NCBI GenBank assembly: GCA_019321725.1
Contig: CM033109.1
Coordinates: 10,571,993-10,635,992, forward strand
Source of the DNA: Paulownia fortunei
Taxonomy: Eukaryota; Streptophyta; Magnoliopsida; Lamiales; Paulowniaceae
DNA: 64,000 nucleotides
Direction: 5' to 3'
Part shown: positions 34,549 through 46,874 of the stretch, piece by piece
Position numbering within the stretch: the first letter of the stretch is position 1
Layout: every line of letters starts with the position of its first letter
Made by a program: the position numbers and the translations under genes
The notes under the pieces: model-generated
Databases searched by the model: none
The model's input: only the letters and a program-made list of their open reading frames with translations
What the model was told of the DNA's origin: nothing

Positions 34549-35905
34549 TGTCTAGTGGGTTGGGCCTAACCAACTTACCTCGTAACCAGCCCACTAAAAA
34601 TCGGCCCAAGACTAGCCCGTGAACAGTAATGGGATATTTGGGCCGATTTTTGTATAAAAGTTGGGCCCCAATTTGGCCAAGTGGAAGAAAACCAGCCCAA
34701 CCTGTAAATTGGCTCGTTGAAGCCTAAGCCTACCTTAGAATCGACCCAGGTTCAGGACCGCCCAGGCCGGTCATGGGCCTTTTAATATTATATATATTAT
34801 TTTTATTATGTTATATGTTATTTATAGATTTTCAACAAAAATTAATAATTGTAACATAAAGGATTTGAACTTGTGACCTTTTGCAAAGAATAGAGCCCTC
34901 AAAACCATAGAGCCAACCTCAATTCTTTTGAAAACCTTAGAAGAAAATTTATATTAATAAGGATCATAGTAAACTATAAAAAAGTTTTATAGTAAACTAA
35001 AAAAAATCATGATAATAATAATCATAAGTATTATAATCAACTAAAAAGGCATGAAAATTAAAATATAAACTTAGTAAGTACGTCTGTTGGTAACAAAAAA
35101 AAATACTAAGTATGAAGTATACTAAACTAAAAAGAGTTATGAAAATAGTAAGGACGTCTATTACTAATAAAATAAAATAGTACTAAGTATTATAGCAAAC
35201 TAAAAAAAGTTATGAAAATTAAAATATAAACTTAATAAGTAAATCTATTACTAACAAAACAAAATAGTATTAAGTATACTAAATTAAAAAAATCATTAAA
35301 ATTAAAATATAAACTTAGAAAGTAAGTCTATTAGTAACAAAAAAAATGTACTAAGTATTAAGATGAATGTATATTAATTAAAATATCAAATGAATGTATT
35401 GAATAATAAAATCAAAATCTAAACTTAGTATAACTCAATAGTCAAATAAAAATAATGTATATTAATTATATAAAATAATTCACAAGATAAATACTTAAAT
35501 TTAAGGAATAAACTTAGACTAATCAAATAAAAGTTAAATCTAAATCTTAGGATGATAGATTTTGAATAACAAAATTTATAATTTACAAATCCGACTTTAG
35601 GATATAACTCAAACTTAAGATATAATTTAGAATAAATAAAGTTTGCAAATCCTATGTTAAGATATAAGTTATACACTTTTAATTTTTTTTTAAAAAAGAA
35701 CAGCCCATGGGCCTAGCCCGCAGGCCCAGCTCGTGAGACCCGGACTAGGCCTAGGATCGGCCTACTAGCACCAGACAAGTGGGCCGAGTTGGGCCTACCT
35801 CTCAGAAATTTTGTTTAGCTCGGCCCGGACTGCTTTAGGACTGGGACTGGGTTTAACCGACCCTTCTCACAGGCGTGTTTACACGGGCCTGGGTTAGTCC
35901 AGGCC
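34549..35905. mobile_element. Possible hAT-like element with GGGCC-rich ends
   Basis: The left 250 bp (TAGTGGGTTGGGCCTAACC onward) and right 210 bp (about 35700-35905, ending GGGTTAGTCCAGGCCTA) are dense in GGCCCA, GGGCC and AGCCC motifs in opposite orientation, while the core is extremely AT-rich. This is the same architecture as the element at 20323-22661. The terminal match TAG...GGGCC versus TAGGCCTGGAC is imperfect, and I found no target duplication, so the limits are approximate. Confidence 0.5.
34985..35365. repeat. ~95-bp tandem repeat, about four diverged copies
   Basis: Each unit carries AAACTAAAAA, ATGAAAATTAAAATATAAAC, TTAGTAAGTA-like, TCTATTAGTAACAAAA and TACTAAGTAT in that order. 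It forms part of the AT-rich core of the putative hAT-like element. Confidence 0.65.
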
Positions 35906-38658
35906 TAGTTGACAACTTTACACCTAATGTAATATGGGGAAATTGTAAGAGTTTTAGCACTTTGCTTTGCTAAGAAGCTCTCAACTCTTAGTTGTTCACT
36001 GGCTCATTTCTATGATAACTTTAGAAAGGATAAATTAATCAATTTAAGTACACCCCCTTTAGGTACTCTTTTTCTAATAATTTTTTTCCACAAACTGAAA
36101 TCACTCAAAACAGACTCTATGAGGTGCTTGCCACCTAGGACATCAATTAGGAAGGACATAATTGAAATAATAAATTTTGCAAATGCCACATCAGATTTTT
36201 CAATAGACATTTTATTGAAAGTCGAATCGACAGAGCGTTTGATACATTTTGAACTTCAAAGCTTGAATGCAAAAAGCCACATTTGGTGCAAACTTTATTT
36301 AAACCACTATTTTATATAACATTATTTATTGCATGATATCAAATGGTTTTTGAAGCGTTAAATGTATCTAAGGAGGAAAATTCAAATCTTAATTTTTTTT
36401 AATATTGCCTCCTTGATTGAATTCTTTTCAAAAAGCTTGTTAATTTAGTAGTTGTGTTAACTACTTTAGAGAAGATTCAGAGGTATCATGACTTAATTCA
36501 AGTTGAGTGTAATTAGCTACAATAGTTGCCTGACAAGCTGCTTTAGTCCAATTTCAAGAGCTCGGATCAAATGGGTATCAAGCTCTCTTATTGATTTGCT
36601 CAACCAAAGTAGATAGATGGAATCATTTTAAAGGTTCAATTCCATTTAATTTTTTATTTCTTGTCACAAATATTCATTTATGGCATATCATATTCCAATA
36701 GATTGGTGTAGTTTTTCTATCGCGTGTACATTCTACTAGGTAATCTAGTATGCTTATGCATGAAGATAATCAATTCAATCGTTGTGGTCGGTATCTATTG
36801 TAAATTTCTGACCACTTTCTCTAAGGGTTGTCTCTATTAAGAGAAAGATTTATTCGAGAGAAAATCTTAATAGTTACATTCACAACTACACAAAAGTTAT
36901 CCCTTCTTCATGGAGATTTTCCCCTCATAGATTCCATGCTTCTAACCAAAAATTCATTTCTTTCTTCCAACCTTTCAGTTTTTCCCTTCATTACTTATGG
37001 GCCCTTCTTCCCCTAATTCTAATGGCATGTAGGTTGAAGTAAATTCTTTTTTTTTTTATCAATCAAACCCTTTCCCAAATTGATATTACCTACCTTGATT
37101 GAACTCCTTATAGAAAGCATGTTAATTTATTACTTTATATTTTTCTATTTTAGAGATGATTAGTATGCGTGAATAAAATTAAACAGTAATGATATGAATT
37201 TAGGAAAGGATAGTGATGAGAAATAAATGATATGAATATAACAATTTCTATGCTTAGTATGTACAAGAAATCTGAAATAAATGGTCACCATTTTTTTATT
37301 TGATTCTAGTTCCATAATTAATAATTAGAAAATATTTGTAGGGGATTAAAAAAAGACCAAATTACTCTTTAGTAGATAATTTTTAAAATAACATTGTTAT
37401 TCAATATATAGTGCATAAATGAATTTGTTATGATTTCAGTGTTAGAGTAGTCTCTTTTATACTCTTCTAATAAACATTTTTATTTGATTTATATTAATGA
37501 AAAAGACAATCTTCATCTTAAATTTATTTTATAAATTAGATGAAGTTTCTAGATTATATTTAGCTATAGAACGTGGTTGTGCATAGGATGGTGAACATGG
37601 AATATACCTCTATAGTTACAGATGAATATTTAAAAGTGTACAATTAATTATGATTTATAAAATTATTTTTACTTTGAAATTTTCATTAAAATCTAATAAA
37701 AGTATTTTTGTGTTTTAGGAAAAAAATGGGAAATCAACATAAAAAAAATGAGATTAAAAAGTTTATCTTTTTTTGTGTAGGTTTTAGAGAAATTGGTGTA
37801 ACTTTTGATTTCAAAATAATTTTTGGTTAATTCTTAAGGCTATGGATTGATTAATCATTCATCTACAAGTTCATGTAAGGATCAAAAAAGTTGGATTACA
37901 AGTGGTTGTATAAAATGGATCATAAAAAATTCAAATAAGAATTGAGCCTAATCCTAACCTATTTTACCAATTAGGTCATATATCTTAAACCAATATTGCT
38001 TTTGGGCTCAAATTTAGATATGTTATATATAAGAGGTAGATAAAAACATTTTTTGAAGACAAGATGATGATAAAATATGTCAAAATGATCAATAAATATG
38101 TTGCAATGCATTGTTGATGTTAAAGGATAGCATTAGAACATGATTATGTAATTTAACCATATTTCCCTCATCCCACAGCCAAATTTGACAAATGACATGT
38201 GCAAATATATCAACAAAGAAAAATTTAGAAATTGTATTCTTTATCTATCATCAAAATCAGGGTGTAGGCCTGAAAATTTAATTCAATCAGGTAGGTGAAG
38301 ATTTAGAGGATTTGGTGTAATAGCTTATCAACTCTTGATAACTAGCATACCACTTGATTTTTTTTAATTCCTCCATTATATGTCTAGCCTCTAGCATACT
38401 ACAAGTATTATAAATAGGCCATATATTAATCTTATATAAAGATAAGTGGATGGGGGAAGAAAGAATAATAAAGCTTTAGTGTTGTTCCCCTTTACACTAA
38501 GTTTTCTAATAGTAATAAAGATGTCTTCTCTAGTTTCTTTTCTATATCTAGTCTTCTCAATTTTCATTATATCTTTCTAAATTTTAATTTGCTGAGGAGA
38601 AATGGTGAATTTCTTGATGGAGGAAAATGAACGATTATAAAGGTAGATAATATTTAAG
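35906..38658. other. Unassigned repeat-like stretch
   Basis: No recognised proteins. A diverged direct repeat of about 75 bp (TTGATTGAA(T/C)TC..T onward) occurs near 36413 and 37097. TGTTAGAGTAGTCTC near 37440 and AATAATAAAGCTTTAGTGTT near 38467 resemble LTR start and LTR mRNA-end sequences, so a degraded LTR is possible but not shown. Confidence 0.35.
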
Positions 38659-39239
38659 TGTGTTGTATTATTATTTTAATTTTGATCAAAACCCTACTTG
38701 TTTTGTGGCGATTCTTAATTTATGCATCACTAATGGTACAACAAATAGTTGGATTTATTTAGCTAGATGTCTAGTTTTACTACACCAATCGCTAACATGA
38801 AATCTTGATTTGTTGTAGACAAATGTGTGCGTAAATACTTGATCCCATAAACAAGTGTTGGTGTTAAGAGATAATTTATAAATAGTAAAACAATATTATG
38901 ATTATCTTAATGCATGAGCTATTTGATAACATCTACCCATTGAGACATTCATTATGTATGGATTTCAATAGTGGTAATAAAAGAGATAAAAAGAATAAAT
39001 AATCGTTCATCTATCCAAAACTCAAGAGCGGATACCTAATCCTCAATATTTTATTACTTTGATTTTTTTAGTTATAACATACATTATTTTTGTATATTCT
39101 AAACCATATAAGGCCCATCTTTTTAGAAATATAATTCTGAAATCTTCAATCAACTTATCTATGGATCAACCTCGGACTAACGTGAAATTTATTACTTGAC
39201 ACAACCTGTACTTGGGTTTGCAACTTTAAAGTTGTAGTA
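38659..39239 (+). repeat. Gypsy 5' LTR
   Basis: 581 bp; starts TGTGTTGTATTATTATTTTA and is colinear with the right LTR throughout. The ends are set by where the two copies stop matching. Both are preceded by TTTAAG, so the start could lie a few bases to the left. Confidence 0.75.
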
Positions 39240-39245
39240 AGTTTT

Positions 39246-39263
39246 TTGTGCCATTATCGGGAA
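39246..39263 (+). other. Gypsy primer-binding site, degenerate
   Basis: TTGTGCCATTATCGGGAA matches the tRNA-Asp-type site TGGCGCCGTTGCCGGGGA at 12 of 18 positions; five of the six differences are C-to-T or G-to-A changes, as expected from decay of methylated cytosines. Confidence 0.65.
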
Positions 39264-39424
39264 AGACAAGGTAAGTTTTCAGGTTTGTAAATATTTCTCC
39301 TTTGTAAATATTGTGTGATTATATGGTCATATAGTGTCGTAGTCATAATTCGTCGTTTAGTTAGAAATAATTCTTAAACTTTGTTTAGAAATTTGTTTGA
39401 CTCACCTCCACACACACTTCCACC

Positions 39425-40350
39425 ATGACTGAAAATAAAAGTGTTTAGGATGAAAATGAGAATCAACAGGTACATATCATGTGTTATTATTTGCAACCTT
39501 TTCGAAATTCTTCTCCTTCTTATTTCATTTTTTCTCTTAATGCAAATAACTTTCGATTCAAGCCAGGTATGATCCCTTTACTTCATAATGTCCATGGTTT
39601 AGACTCTGAAAGTCTTTACTTGCATCTAAAAGAATTTGATGAAGTATATGCCACTTTTGATGATCCAACTTGTACAAATGATATTATTAAGCTCAAATTA
39701 TGTCATTTTTTTTAAAGATAAAGCAAAAACTTGGCTTATCTCTTTAAAATCTAGGTTAATTGGCACTTGGCAAGAAATGCAAGCTAAATTTTTGAAAAAG
39801 TTCTTTCTGACTCATAAAACTAATATTTTGAAAAGACAAACCCAAAACTTCTCTCAAAATTATAATGAAGCTTTCTTTCAATATTGTGAATGATTTAAAG
39901 ATTTGTTGAATTCATGCCCACATCATGGTTTTGAAAAACAGCGCCTAATTAGTTTCTTTTATGAAGGTTTAACTCCTGAAATAAAATAATTTATTGAAAT
40001 AATGTGTAAAAGTGAGTTTCTTAATAAAGAATTTGATGAAACCTTAGAATATCTAGACCATTTGACAACTCTTAATCATGGCATAGTGTTAATTTTTTCA
40101 AAGGTTCTATTACATCTAATCTTACTAATAGTAATAAAGAAAAATATTACCTTAGTCAAAAAGATTATATAAATGCTAGAATTGCTAGTTTAACAAGAAA
40201 AGTTGAGGCCATGCAACATAAAAAAGTAAAGAAAATCAAATCTGTGCAAGAAGAAGAAGTTTGTAGTAATTGTGAACTTATGGGGCACTCCACCAATGAA
40301 TGTTCCAACATTTCGATACAAGTAAATTTCATGAATACATTCAGAAAGCT
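39425..40350 (+). pseudogene. Gypsy gag
   Basis: From MTENKSV (39425) with broken frames: FRFKPGMIPLLHNVHGLDSE, LYLHLKEFDEVYATFDDPTC, KDKAKTWLISLKSRLIGTWQ, EMQAKFLKKFFLTHKTNIL, FKDLLNSCPHHGFEKQRLIS and FFYEGLTPEIK, the classical gag (retrotrans_gag) core of plant gypsy elements. A single CCHC knuckle, CSNCELMGHSTNEC, lies near 40265-40310. Stops and at least one frameshift (near 39715) interrupt it. Confidence 0.85.
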
Positions 40351-41036
40351 TTTCCTCCATATTCTAAAACTTACAATCCACAATGGAGAAAAATCATTTC
40401 AATTTTAGTTGGCGAGATACCATGCCCAATCATTACATTCACAAAAGCCACCAAACTTTCCTTTTTATCGAACTCTACATACAAAATCCTTTAAAAAGAC
40501 TTTGTAAGAATTTATGTATGAACAAACAAATATCAATAATCAAACTTCACAAGCCATCTATAAGATCAAAAATGCACTTTCAATACTAACCACCTCTTTA
40601 CGCACTCACGAAAAAGGTAAGTTTCCTACTCAATTTTAACATAATCCTTCCACTTCAAGTGAAAATTCAATCAATGACAAGGATTTGATCACAACTTTTT
40701 GAAGTGGAAAAGTTGTTGACAAGATTGTTCATCCCAATGAGAAAGTTTCTAATCCACCTTGAGGAATGAATAATAAAAATAGTGTTAACAATAAAGGTAA
40801 GTGTGAAAATGATGAAAAAAAAAATATTCACCTCCAACACCCTTTCTTCAAAGATTGTAACCAACTCAAAAATTTGAACTCAAATTTTAAAATTTATGAA
40901 CTTTTTCAATAACTCAAGATTAATATTCTATTATTAGATACAATTAAACAAGTTTCTTCTTATGCCAAATTTTTGAAAGATTTGTGTACAATCAAAAGAA
41001 AATATCATGTATAAAAGAAGGTATTTTTAACTAAAA

Positions 41037-41291
41037 GTGTTAGTTTCAATCATTCAACGATTCACTCCGCCCAAGTACAAAGATCCAGGTTGTCCAACTA
41101 TTTCATGTACCATAGGAAACACTAGAATAGAGCGTGCTTTGCTTGATCTTGGTGCTGGTGCAAATCTCCTACCTTTCTCATTTTATGAACAGTTAGGTTT
41201 GAGAGAACATAAAATAACTTTTGTTGTACTCCAATCAGCTGACCGTTTGATTAAAGTTTCAAAAGGAGTAGTAGAAGATGTGTTGGTATAA
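41037..41291 (+). pseudogene. Gypsy aspartic protease
   Basis: An open stretch of 84 residues reads PPKYKDPGCPTISCTIGNTR then IERALLDLGAGANLLPFSFY and LQSADRLIKVSKGVVEDVLV. This is the retropepsin-like domain of Athila/Tat elements, with LDLGA in place of LDTGA as is common in this lineage. The frame is closed on both sides by stops. Confidence 0.8.
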
Positions 41292-41879
41292 ATTGGTAAG
41301 TTTTACTTTTCAGTGGATTTCATTGTTTTGGACACAGAGATTGTTGCACATACTCATACATAGATTCCTATCATTGGGGTCGTCATTGTCTTGCAACTTC
41401 AAATGCTTTGATCAATTGTAGGAATGGTATTTTGAAGTTGTCGTTTGGAAATATGAATTTAGAATTAAATGTGTTTAATATTTTTAAGCAACCTGTAGAA
41501 TGTTGAAGTACATGAAGTAGATTTAATCGAGAAACTTATTCACGAATATTTTACTATAGCTAATTCTTCAGATCCTTTAGAGACTTATTTTGAAAGTGAA
41601 AGTATTTATATAAAGACACTCTCTAATACTCTATCTGAATTTTTATAGGTACAAGAAAAATATTTTTTGTAGCTAAGGTTTGAAGAAATTTCATCATCGA
41701 TAGTACAACATGTTCCATTAAGTGTTAAAACTCCTGTGATTGATTTGAAATACTATTTGAATATGAGACTTTTTCATTAATAATTTCTTCTAAACTTGAT
41801 GCATCTCAAAAAGATAAGTTGATCGAAACTCTGAAAATGCATAAGAATACTTGAGGATGGACTATTGCTGACATTAAAT

Positions 41880-42680
41880 GTATTAGTCTTTTAATTTGCA
41901 CACATAATATCTATTTAGAGGAAAATTCTAAACCTTCTAGAGAGATGCAACAAATATTAAATCCTAAAATGAAAGAAGTATTGAGAAATGAAGTCATTAA
42001 ACTTTTAGATATTAGAATCATTTATTCTATTTCTGACAGCAAATGGGGAACCCCTACTCAAGTTTTACCTAAAAAATCTGGAGAATTATATTCAATAATA
42101 AAAATGATGAATTAATTATAACTAAAACTGTTACAGATTAGCGAATGTGTATTGACTATAAAAAACTCAATTCAGTTACTAGAAAATATCTTTTTTCACT
42201 ACCCTTTATGGATCAAATCTTAGAAAGAGTTGTGGGACATAAATTTTTCTACTTCTTAAATAGATATTTTGGATATAATCAAATTACAATTACACTTGAA
42301 GATCAAGAGAAAACAAATTTTACATGTCCTTTTGGTAATTTTGCATATTGAATAATGCCTTTTGGATTATATAATGCACCAGCTACATTTCAACGATGAT
42401 TGTTTAGTATTTTAGTGACATAATTGAATGTTTTCTTAAGTATTCATGGATGATTTTTCTATTTTTTTGGCAATTCATTTGATAATTGTTTGTCTAATTT
42501 TGAAAAGGTTTTGATCAGGTGTGTATTCAATTGGAAGAAATGCCATTTTATGATAATAACTGATATTGTTCTTAAACATATTATTTCGTCAAAAGGTATT
42601 GAAGTAGATAAATCTAAAATTGAGTTAATTGCCAATTTGATAATACCAAATATTGTGAAGGAGGTAAGATCATTTTTAAG
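41880..42680 (+). pseudogene. Gypsy reverse transcriptase, truncated
   Basis: Begins with the KEVLRNEVIKLLDIRIIYSI-like segment near 41970 and continues CIDYKKLNSVTRKYLFSLPF, MDQILERVVGHKFFYFLNRY and EDQEKTNFTCPFGNFAY, then MPFGLYNAPATFQR, a damaged FMDDFS box (about 42440-42460), and SSKGIEVDKSKIELIANLII ending VKEVRSFL. Single stops occur at 42141, 42349 and 42398. The end of the domain is replaced by the right LTR. Confidence 0.85.
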
Positions 42681-43257
42681 TGTGTTGTATTATTATTTTA
42701 ATTTTTTATCAAAATTTTATTTATTTTGTGGCGATTCTTGATTTATATATCACTAATGACACAACAAATATTTGGGTACATTTAGCTAGATATCTCATTC
42801 TACTACACCAGTTGCTAACGTGAAACCTTATTTTGTTGCAGACAAAGATGTGCATAAATACTTGATTCCATAAATAAGTGTTGGTGTTAAGAGAGAGTTT
42901 GCAAATAGTAAGACAATATCATAAGTACCTTAATGCATGCGTTATTTGATAACATCTTCCTATTGAAACCTTCATTATGTATGAATTCCAATATTGGCAA
43001 TTAAAAGAGGTAAAATAATTGTTCATCTATCCAAAACTTAAGAGCAGATTCATAATCCTCAGTATTTTTATTACTTTGATTTTTTTTAGTTATAACATAC
43101 ATTATTTTTTTATATTCTAAACCATATAAAACCTATCTTTTTAGAAATATAATCTTGAAATCTTCAAATAACTTCCCTATGGATTGAACTCGGACTCATG
43201 AAAAATTTATTACTTAACACAATTTGCACTTGAGTTTGCAATCTTAAAGTTATAGCA
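42681..43257 (+). repeat. Gypsy 3' LTR
   Basis: 577 bp; ends TATAGCA. Colinear with the left LTR, with many point differences (including TAGCA here versus TAGTA there), so the insertion is old. Confidence 0.75.
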
Positions 43258-45060
43258 GTTATGATCTTAAATCTATTCCATGTTGTGGGTTCATAGAGAT
43301 AGGATATTGATATGCCCATAAAGACTTGCACATTAGGATGCAGGCTCAAAAGAAAAGTGTTTTATTTCATGGGCATTAGTACATATATGCGGATGTTTGT
43401 AAGAGAACAAGTACACTGAACTACCCTATTCGGGAATTTCTAAGGAAATATTGATTATCAAATAGAAATCTTCTCGTTATGATAGTGCATGAATTAATCA
43501 TTTTACTTGAGGTACCATTGTAACCTTGTGTACAATATGGTGTACTTTGATTTATTTCTTGATTGCCTAATAATCACAAAGAGAATATTTTGGATGCATC
43601 GATCATCTTTACGTATGGAAGTTTATGAGTAGCCAACAAAGGATTCATCATTTATCTGGTAAAATGTGTAAATCTCCTATGCTTTTCAGATACTTGGTTC
43701 TGGAAATCCTTAGCCAAAGTGGGATGAGTAATTAGGAAATGAATTCCCTAATTAGCATCTACATATCAAGTTACTAGGAATGATTATATAAAATTATTTT
43801 AATAAGGTTTTGACTAATAATCGGGAGATTAGTAGATAGAAAAAATGAACTTGTAGGATATTTGTAATTGGAAAAGTTTATTTTTTTCATGTATATCAAG
43901 GTCTTTATTCGTGTTGCTAGACTTTACTCATGGTTGGTAAGATTCTTGAATTTAACGGGTTAATTTTAAGATGATTAATTAATTATTTAATTATTTAATT
44001 AAATCATAATAATTGTAAACCCACTACAAGGTTATGGGTGAACCAAATAGTCACACATTAACTCAGACAAATCTATTTTTTCACCTAAGATATAATCCAA
44101 TAGTTGGATTAAATTAATTAAATTGGGCTTCATAAATTCATGTTTTGGATTAATTCAATCAGTTTATTAAATTAATTGAGCTAATTGAATTAGGTACCCA
44201 ACATGGAATAAATAATTAATCGAATGGATCAATTAAATATAGTGGGCCTTTTTATTAATGAAATGAATTAATTTAATTAATTTGATTAATTAAATTAGAC
44301 CTAATTAATTAATTGAATCAATGTTCATTGGGTGTGGGCTTATAGAAGCCCACTATGAATTAAATGGAGATTTAATTCCTAATAAAATTAGGTTTTAAGT
44401 CTTCTACTTGCTATGAAAAACTTACCTTACATGTGTACAAGAGTTGGACAAGGAAAGGGACTCCATTAGTTGGAAGTAAGGGGTGCTATTTAAGTAACCC
44501 CAAGGCCACAAAAATTACAAGTATTAAGCTGGCAATTTTCAGCCAAAATTCGCCCCTCCTCCCTTGTAGTGGTAGAAAATTTGAGCAAGAATCTTTTTTT
44601 CTTTTCTTGTCTAGAGTTTCGCCAAAGCCTAGTTATAGTACTATTTGATTATTTTTCTTTCACGACTTATATTGAGAGTAAATCATGACACCCAAAATAA
44701 ATTAGTTTGTTCTTGTTCTATTAAATCAAGACACCCAAAATAAATTAGTTTGTTATTGTTCTATAATTCTAAATACCTCTTAGGCTAGAATTATTGAATT
44801 GTAGTTTACTAGCATAAACACAACTACGAGTGGGCATCCGATGTGTGGGTACGCTTAGAGAAAAAAAAACTTTGGTTCTAAGTGAATCATTCCAATCAAG
44901 GGGTTTGAGATCTACGAATTGTTTGTAAAAAGATAATAACTTAAGTCATTTCTTGATCATCTTCATCAATATGAAGTTTCAGGCATCATAAAAGTTTTAT
45001 TTTCGATAGGGTATTAATAAACACGTAACCGATCAATTGCAACAACTCTGGGACACAATT
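43258..45060. other. Unclassified repeat-like DNA, possibly a degraded LTR
   Basis: No proteins. AT-rich with TTAATTAATT runs at 43975-44310. Parts such as CACCCAAAATAAATTAGTTTG and GATATGAAG/GGCATCATAAA have the flavour of copia LTR sequence, but I cannot pair it with a second copy. Confidence 0.35.
44684..44763. repeat. ~42-bp tandem duplication
   Basis: Two copies of GACACCCAAAATAAATTAGT followed by TTGTT(C/A)TTGTTCTAT lie next to each other at about 44688 and 44730. Confidence 0.75.
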
Positions 45061-45539
45061 ATATATATGTGATGAATGTTCTATTAAAATTTTAAATTTT
45101 TCCTATGCTATGCATCTGGATATTTCATGAACTCGACATTCACCCTATTTTAGACAATATACATATTTATATATAAATAGTAATATAGACAAAATCTTAT
45201 ATTGGGATAATTTTTTTAATAAAAAAAAGATCCAACAAATAAAATTACTGTATATCCTTCTTTTTCATGGCTTAGGATTCTAAAACTTTGATAAAGAGAT
45301 GAACTAAGAGACACAAGATAAAGATAAAGAGAGAAAGTGAGACATGAAGAGAAGGGGTACATACATGGTGACTGGTGTTGACTGTTGATAGAATTGAGAG
45401 AAAGAGTTGTAGAAGAACATGCATGCATATGATTGATTCTTTATTGATTTAATTTTATTATGGATAATAATAAGTCCAATCCAAACATGCATAGGAGCAT
45501 ATTTTGAAACCACAAATAAATTTCGATGAGTCTTAAGTT

Positions 45540-46000
45540 TTAGTTTTCAGACTCGAACTAACCCTTTAAATTATTACATATATTTTTTATATCTATTATG
45601 GATGTATATTACATATATATGAACAATATGTACATGTTACATAGATATTCACATAGTATACAAATATAATACTCTTATGTATTAAATTAATAATATAAAA
45701 TTAATAAATACTTAAATATATAAAAGTAACAAATATGTTGAAAATTTAAATTTTTCAAAAATTAAAACTTGTACATATAAATTTATAAATAATTAGTTCT
45801 TTGTTTATAATATATTTTCTCATATTTAGAAAATCATGGTGATATTATTTTTTAAAAATATTTTTATTATATATTTAAAATTACAAAAAGAGTCTAACGT
45901 GTCGAACTGTTGGGTCTCGAGTTCTGGTCCATAAAAATCCTGACGAGTCAGTCTCGAATTTTGATAAATCTGTCATAGACCTAACCCATTGTCATCCCTA
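45540..46000. mobile_element. Probable hAT element, right end only clear
   Basis: Ends CCCATTGTCATCCCTA at 46000, reverse complement TAGGGATGACAATGGG, a common plant hAT terminus, preceded by GTC..GGGTCTCGAG-type subterminal motifs. The left end near 45540 (TTTTCAGACTCGAACTAACCC) carries matching subterminal motifs, but its exact limit and a target duplication could not be set. Confidence 0.45.
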
Positions 46001-46560
46001 AGTTTATCAAATATTTTTGTTAGGTGAAATAGGATAATTTTGTCAAAAATAAATATAAGTTTAATTCTAATTTAGGAATGATTAAAATCACAGGGGAAGG
46101 GAAAAATGACTACTCCATACTTTTAAGAATAGGAATTTTTAACACTAAAATATACTAAATATATGTGTGAGAATAGACTTATGAAACCTACTTCTATTCT
46201 CATTCTCATTCCATTCTTACATAGTAATCAAACTGTTAATATATAAAAAAATCAAACAAACAAACTAACACTTTTTATATAATATTTGCATGTGTTTCTT
46301 TTTATAAATAATACTCTATTTGTGCATTATTGAATGCTCATATGTTCTTTTGTGATTTTTTTTATAGAATAAATTTCTTTTAAAAAACACCATCTTATTT
46401 CAATGAAACCTGTAAAACTAGAAATCCCCAATTACTGCTTTTAAAATTAAAATATTTTTTTTTGCATTTTTAACTCTCACATAATTAACTTTGTACATGT
46501 TTAAAAAAAGAAGAAGGAAATTTTGTACCAATTCAAACCAACTACAAACATTCTAAAACT
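46001..46560. other. AT-rich region upstream of NAA25
   Basis: No coding potential. It may be part of a small MITE, since a Stowaway-like terminus follows at 46561. Confidence 0.35.
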
Positions 46561-46576
46561 GGACGGATGGAGTAAT
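46561..46576. mobile_element. Stowaway-like MITE terminus
   Basis: GGACGGATGGAGTAA, reverse complement TTACTCCATCCGTCC, is close to the Stowaway end CTCCCTCCGTCC with a TA target. The opposite end is not clear; TACTCCATACTTTTAAG near 46111 is the best candidate. Confidence 0.35.
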
Positions 46577-46599
46577 AAACAATGAGCTATGTTTCACTG

Positions 46600-46874
46600 T
46601 ACAAGGTAATAATAACAATTGAACTACCTTAAATGCCCCAGCGCAAAACCCACAACACAAAACTCCACGACCCCCTAGAGGCCCCCCGTCTTGCTACCGC
46701 CACTACAAACAGCAAACCGCCACTCCGCCTCCGCTAGGTCAGGGTTTTTTCCTTCTCTCCGGAACCCCGTTTTAGTCTCTGCACTCCGTTCCGTTTAAAA
46801 CTAACAATCCAGAAAAATCTAAATTATATTTGCAAAAGAAAAGAAAAAAACATAACTTCTTACTGTTTGTTCCA
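46600..46874 (+). promoter_or_regulatory. Probable NAA25 core promoter and 5' leader
   Basis: Composition changes abruptly to C-rich (46635-46770, with CCCCAGCGC, GGCCCCCCG and CTTCTCTCCGGAACCCCG), typical of a plant housekeeping TATA-less promoter and pyrimidine-rich leader. An in-frame upstream ATG at 46830 would add 15 Lys-rich residues; the ATG at 46875 is preferred because MASKFGLAGGIPERRVRPIW matches the family N-terminus. Confidence 0.45.

Larger units (their letters stand above)
38659..43257 (+). mobile_element. Ty3/gypsy (Athila/Tat-like) retrotransposon, internally deleted
   Basis: Two similar LTRs (38659-39239 and 42681-43257) enclose a primer site, gag, protease and the first part of reverse transcriptase in canonical order. 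RNase H and integrase are absent: reverse transcriptase sequence runs straight into the right LTR after VKEVRSFL. No target-site duplication was identified. Total length 4.6 kb against a normal 8-12 kb for this lineage. Numerous stops show it is dead. Confidence 0.85.

Noticed and set aside
37436..38640. Possible solo LTR starting TGTTAGAGTAGTC
   Set aside because: Start-like and end-like motifs exist but no second copy, target duplication or terminal match could be shown.
46830..46874. Upstream in-frame ATG for NAA25
   Set aside because: Adds a Lys-rich extension not typical of the family; the ATG at 46875 gives the conserved N-terminus.
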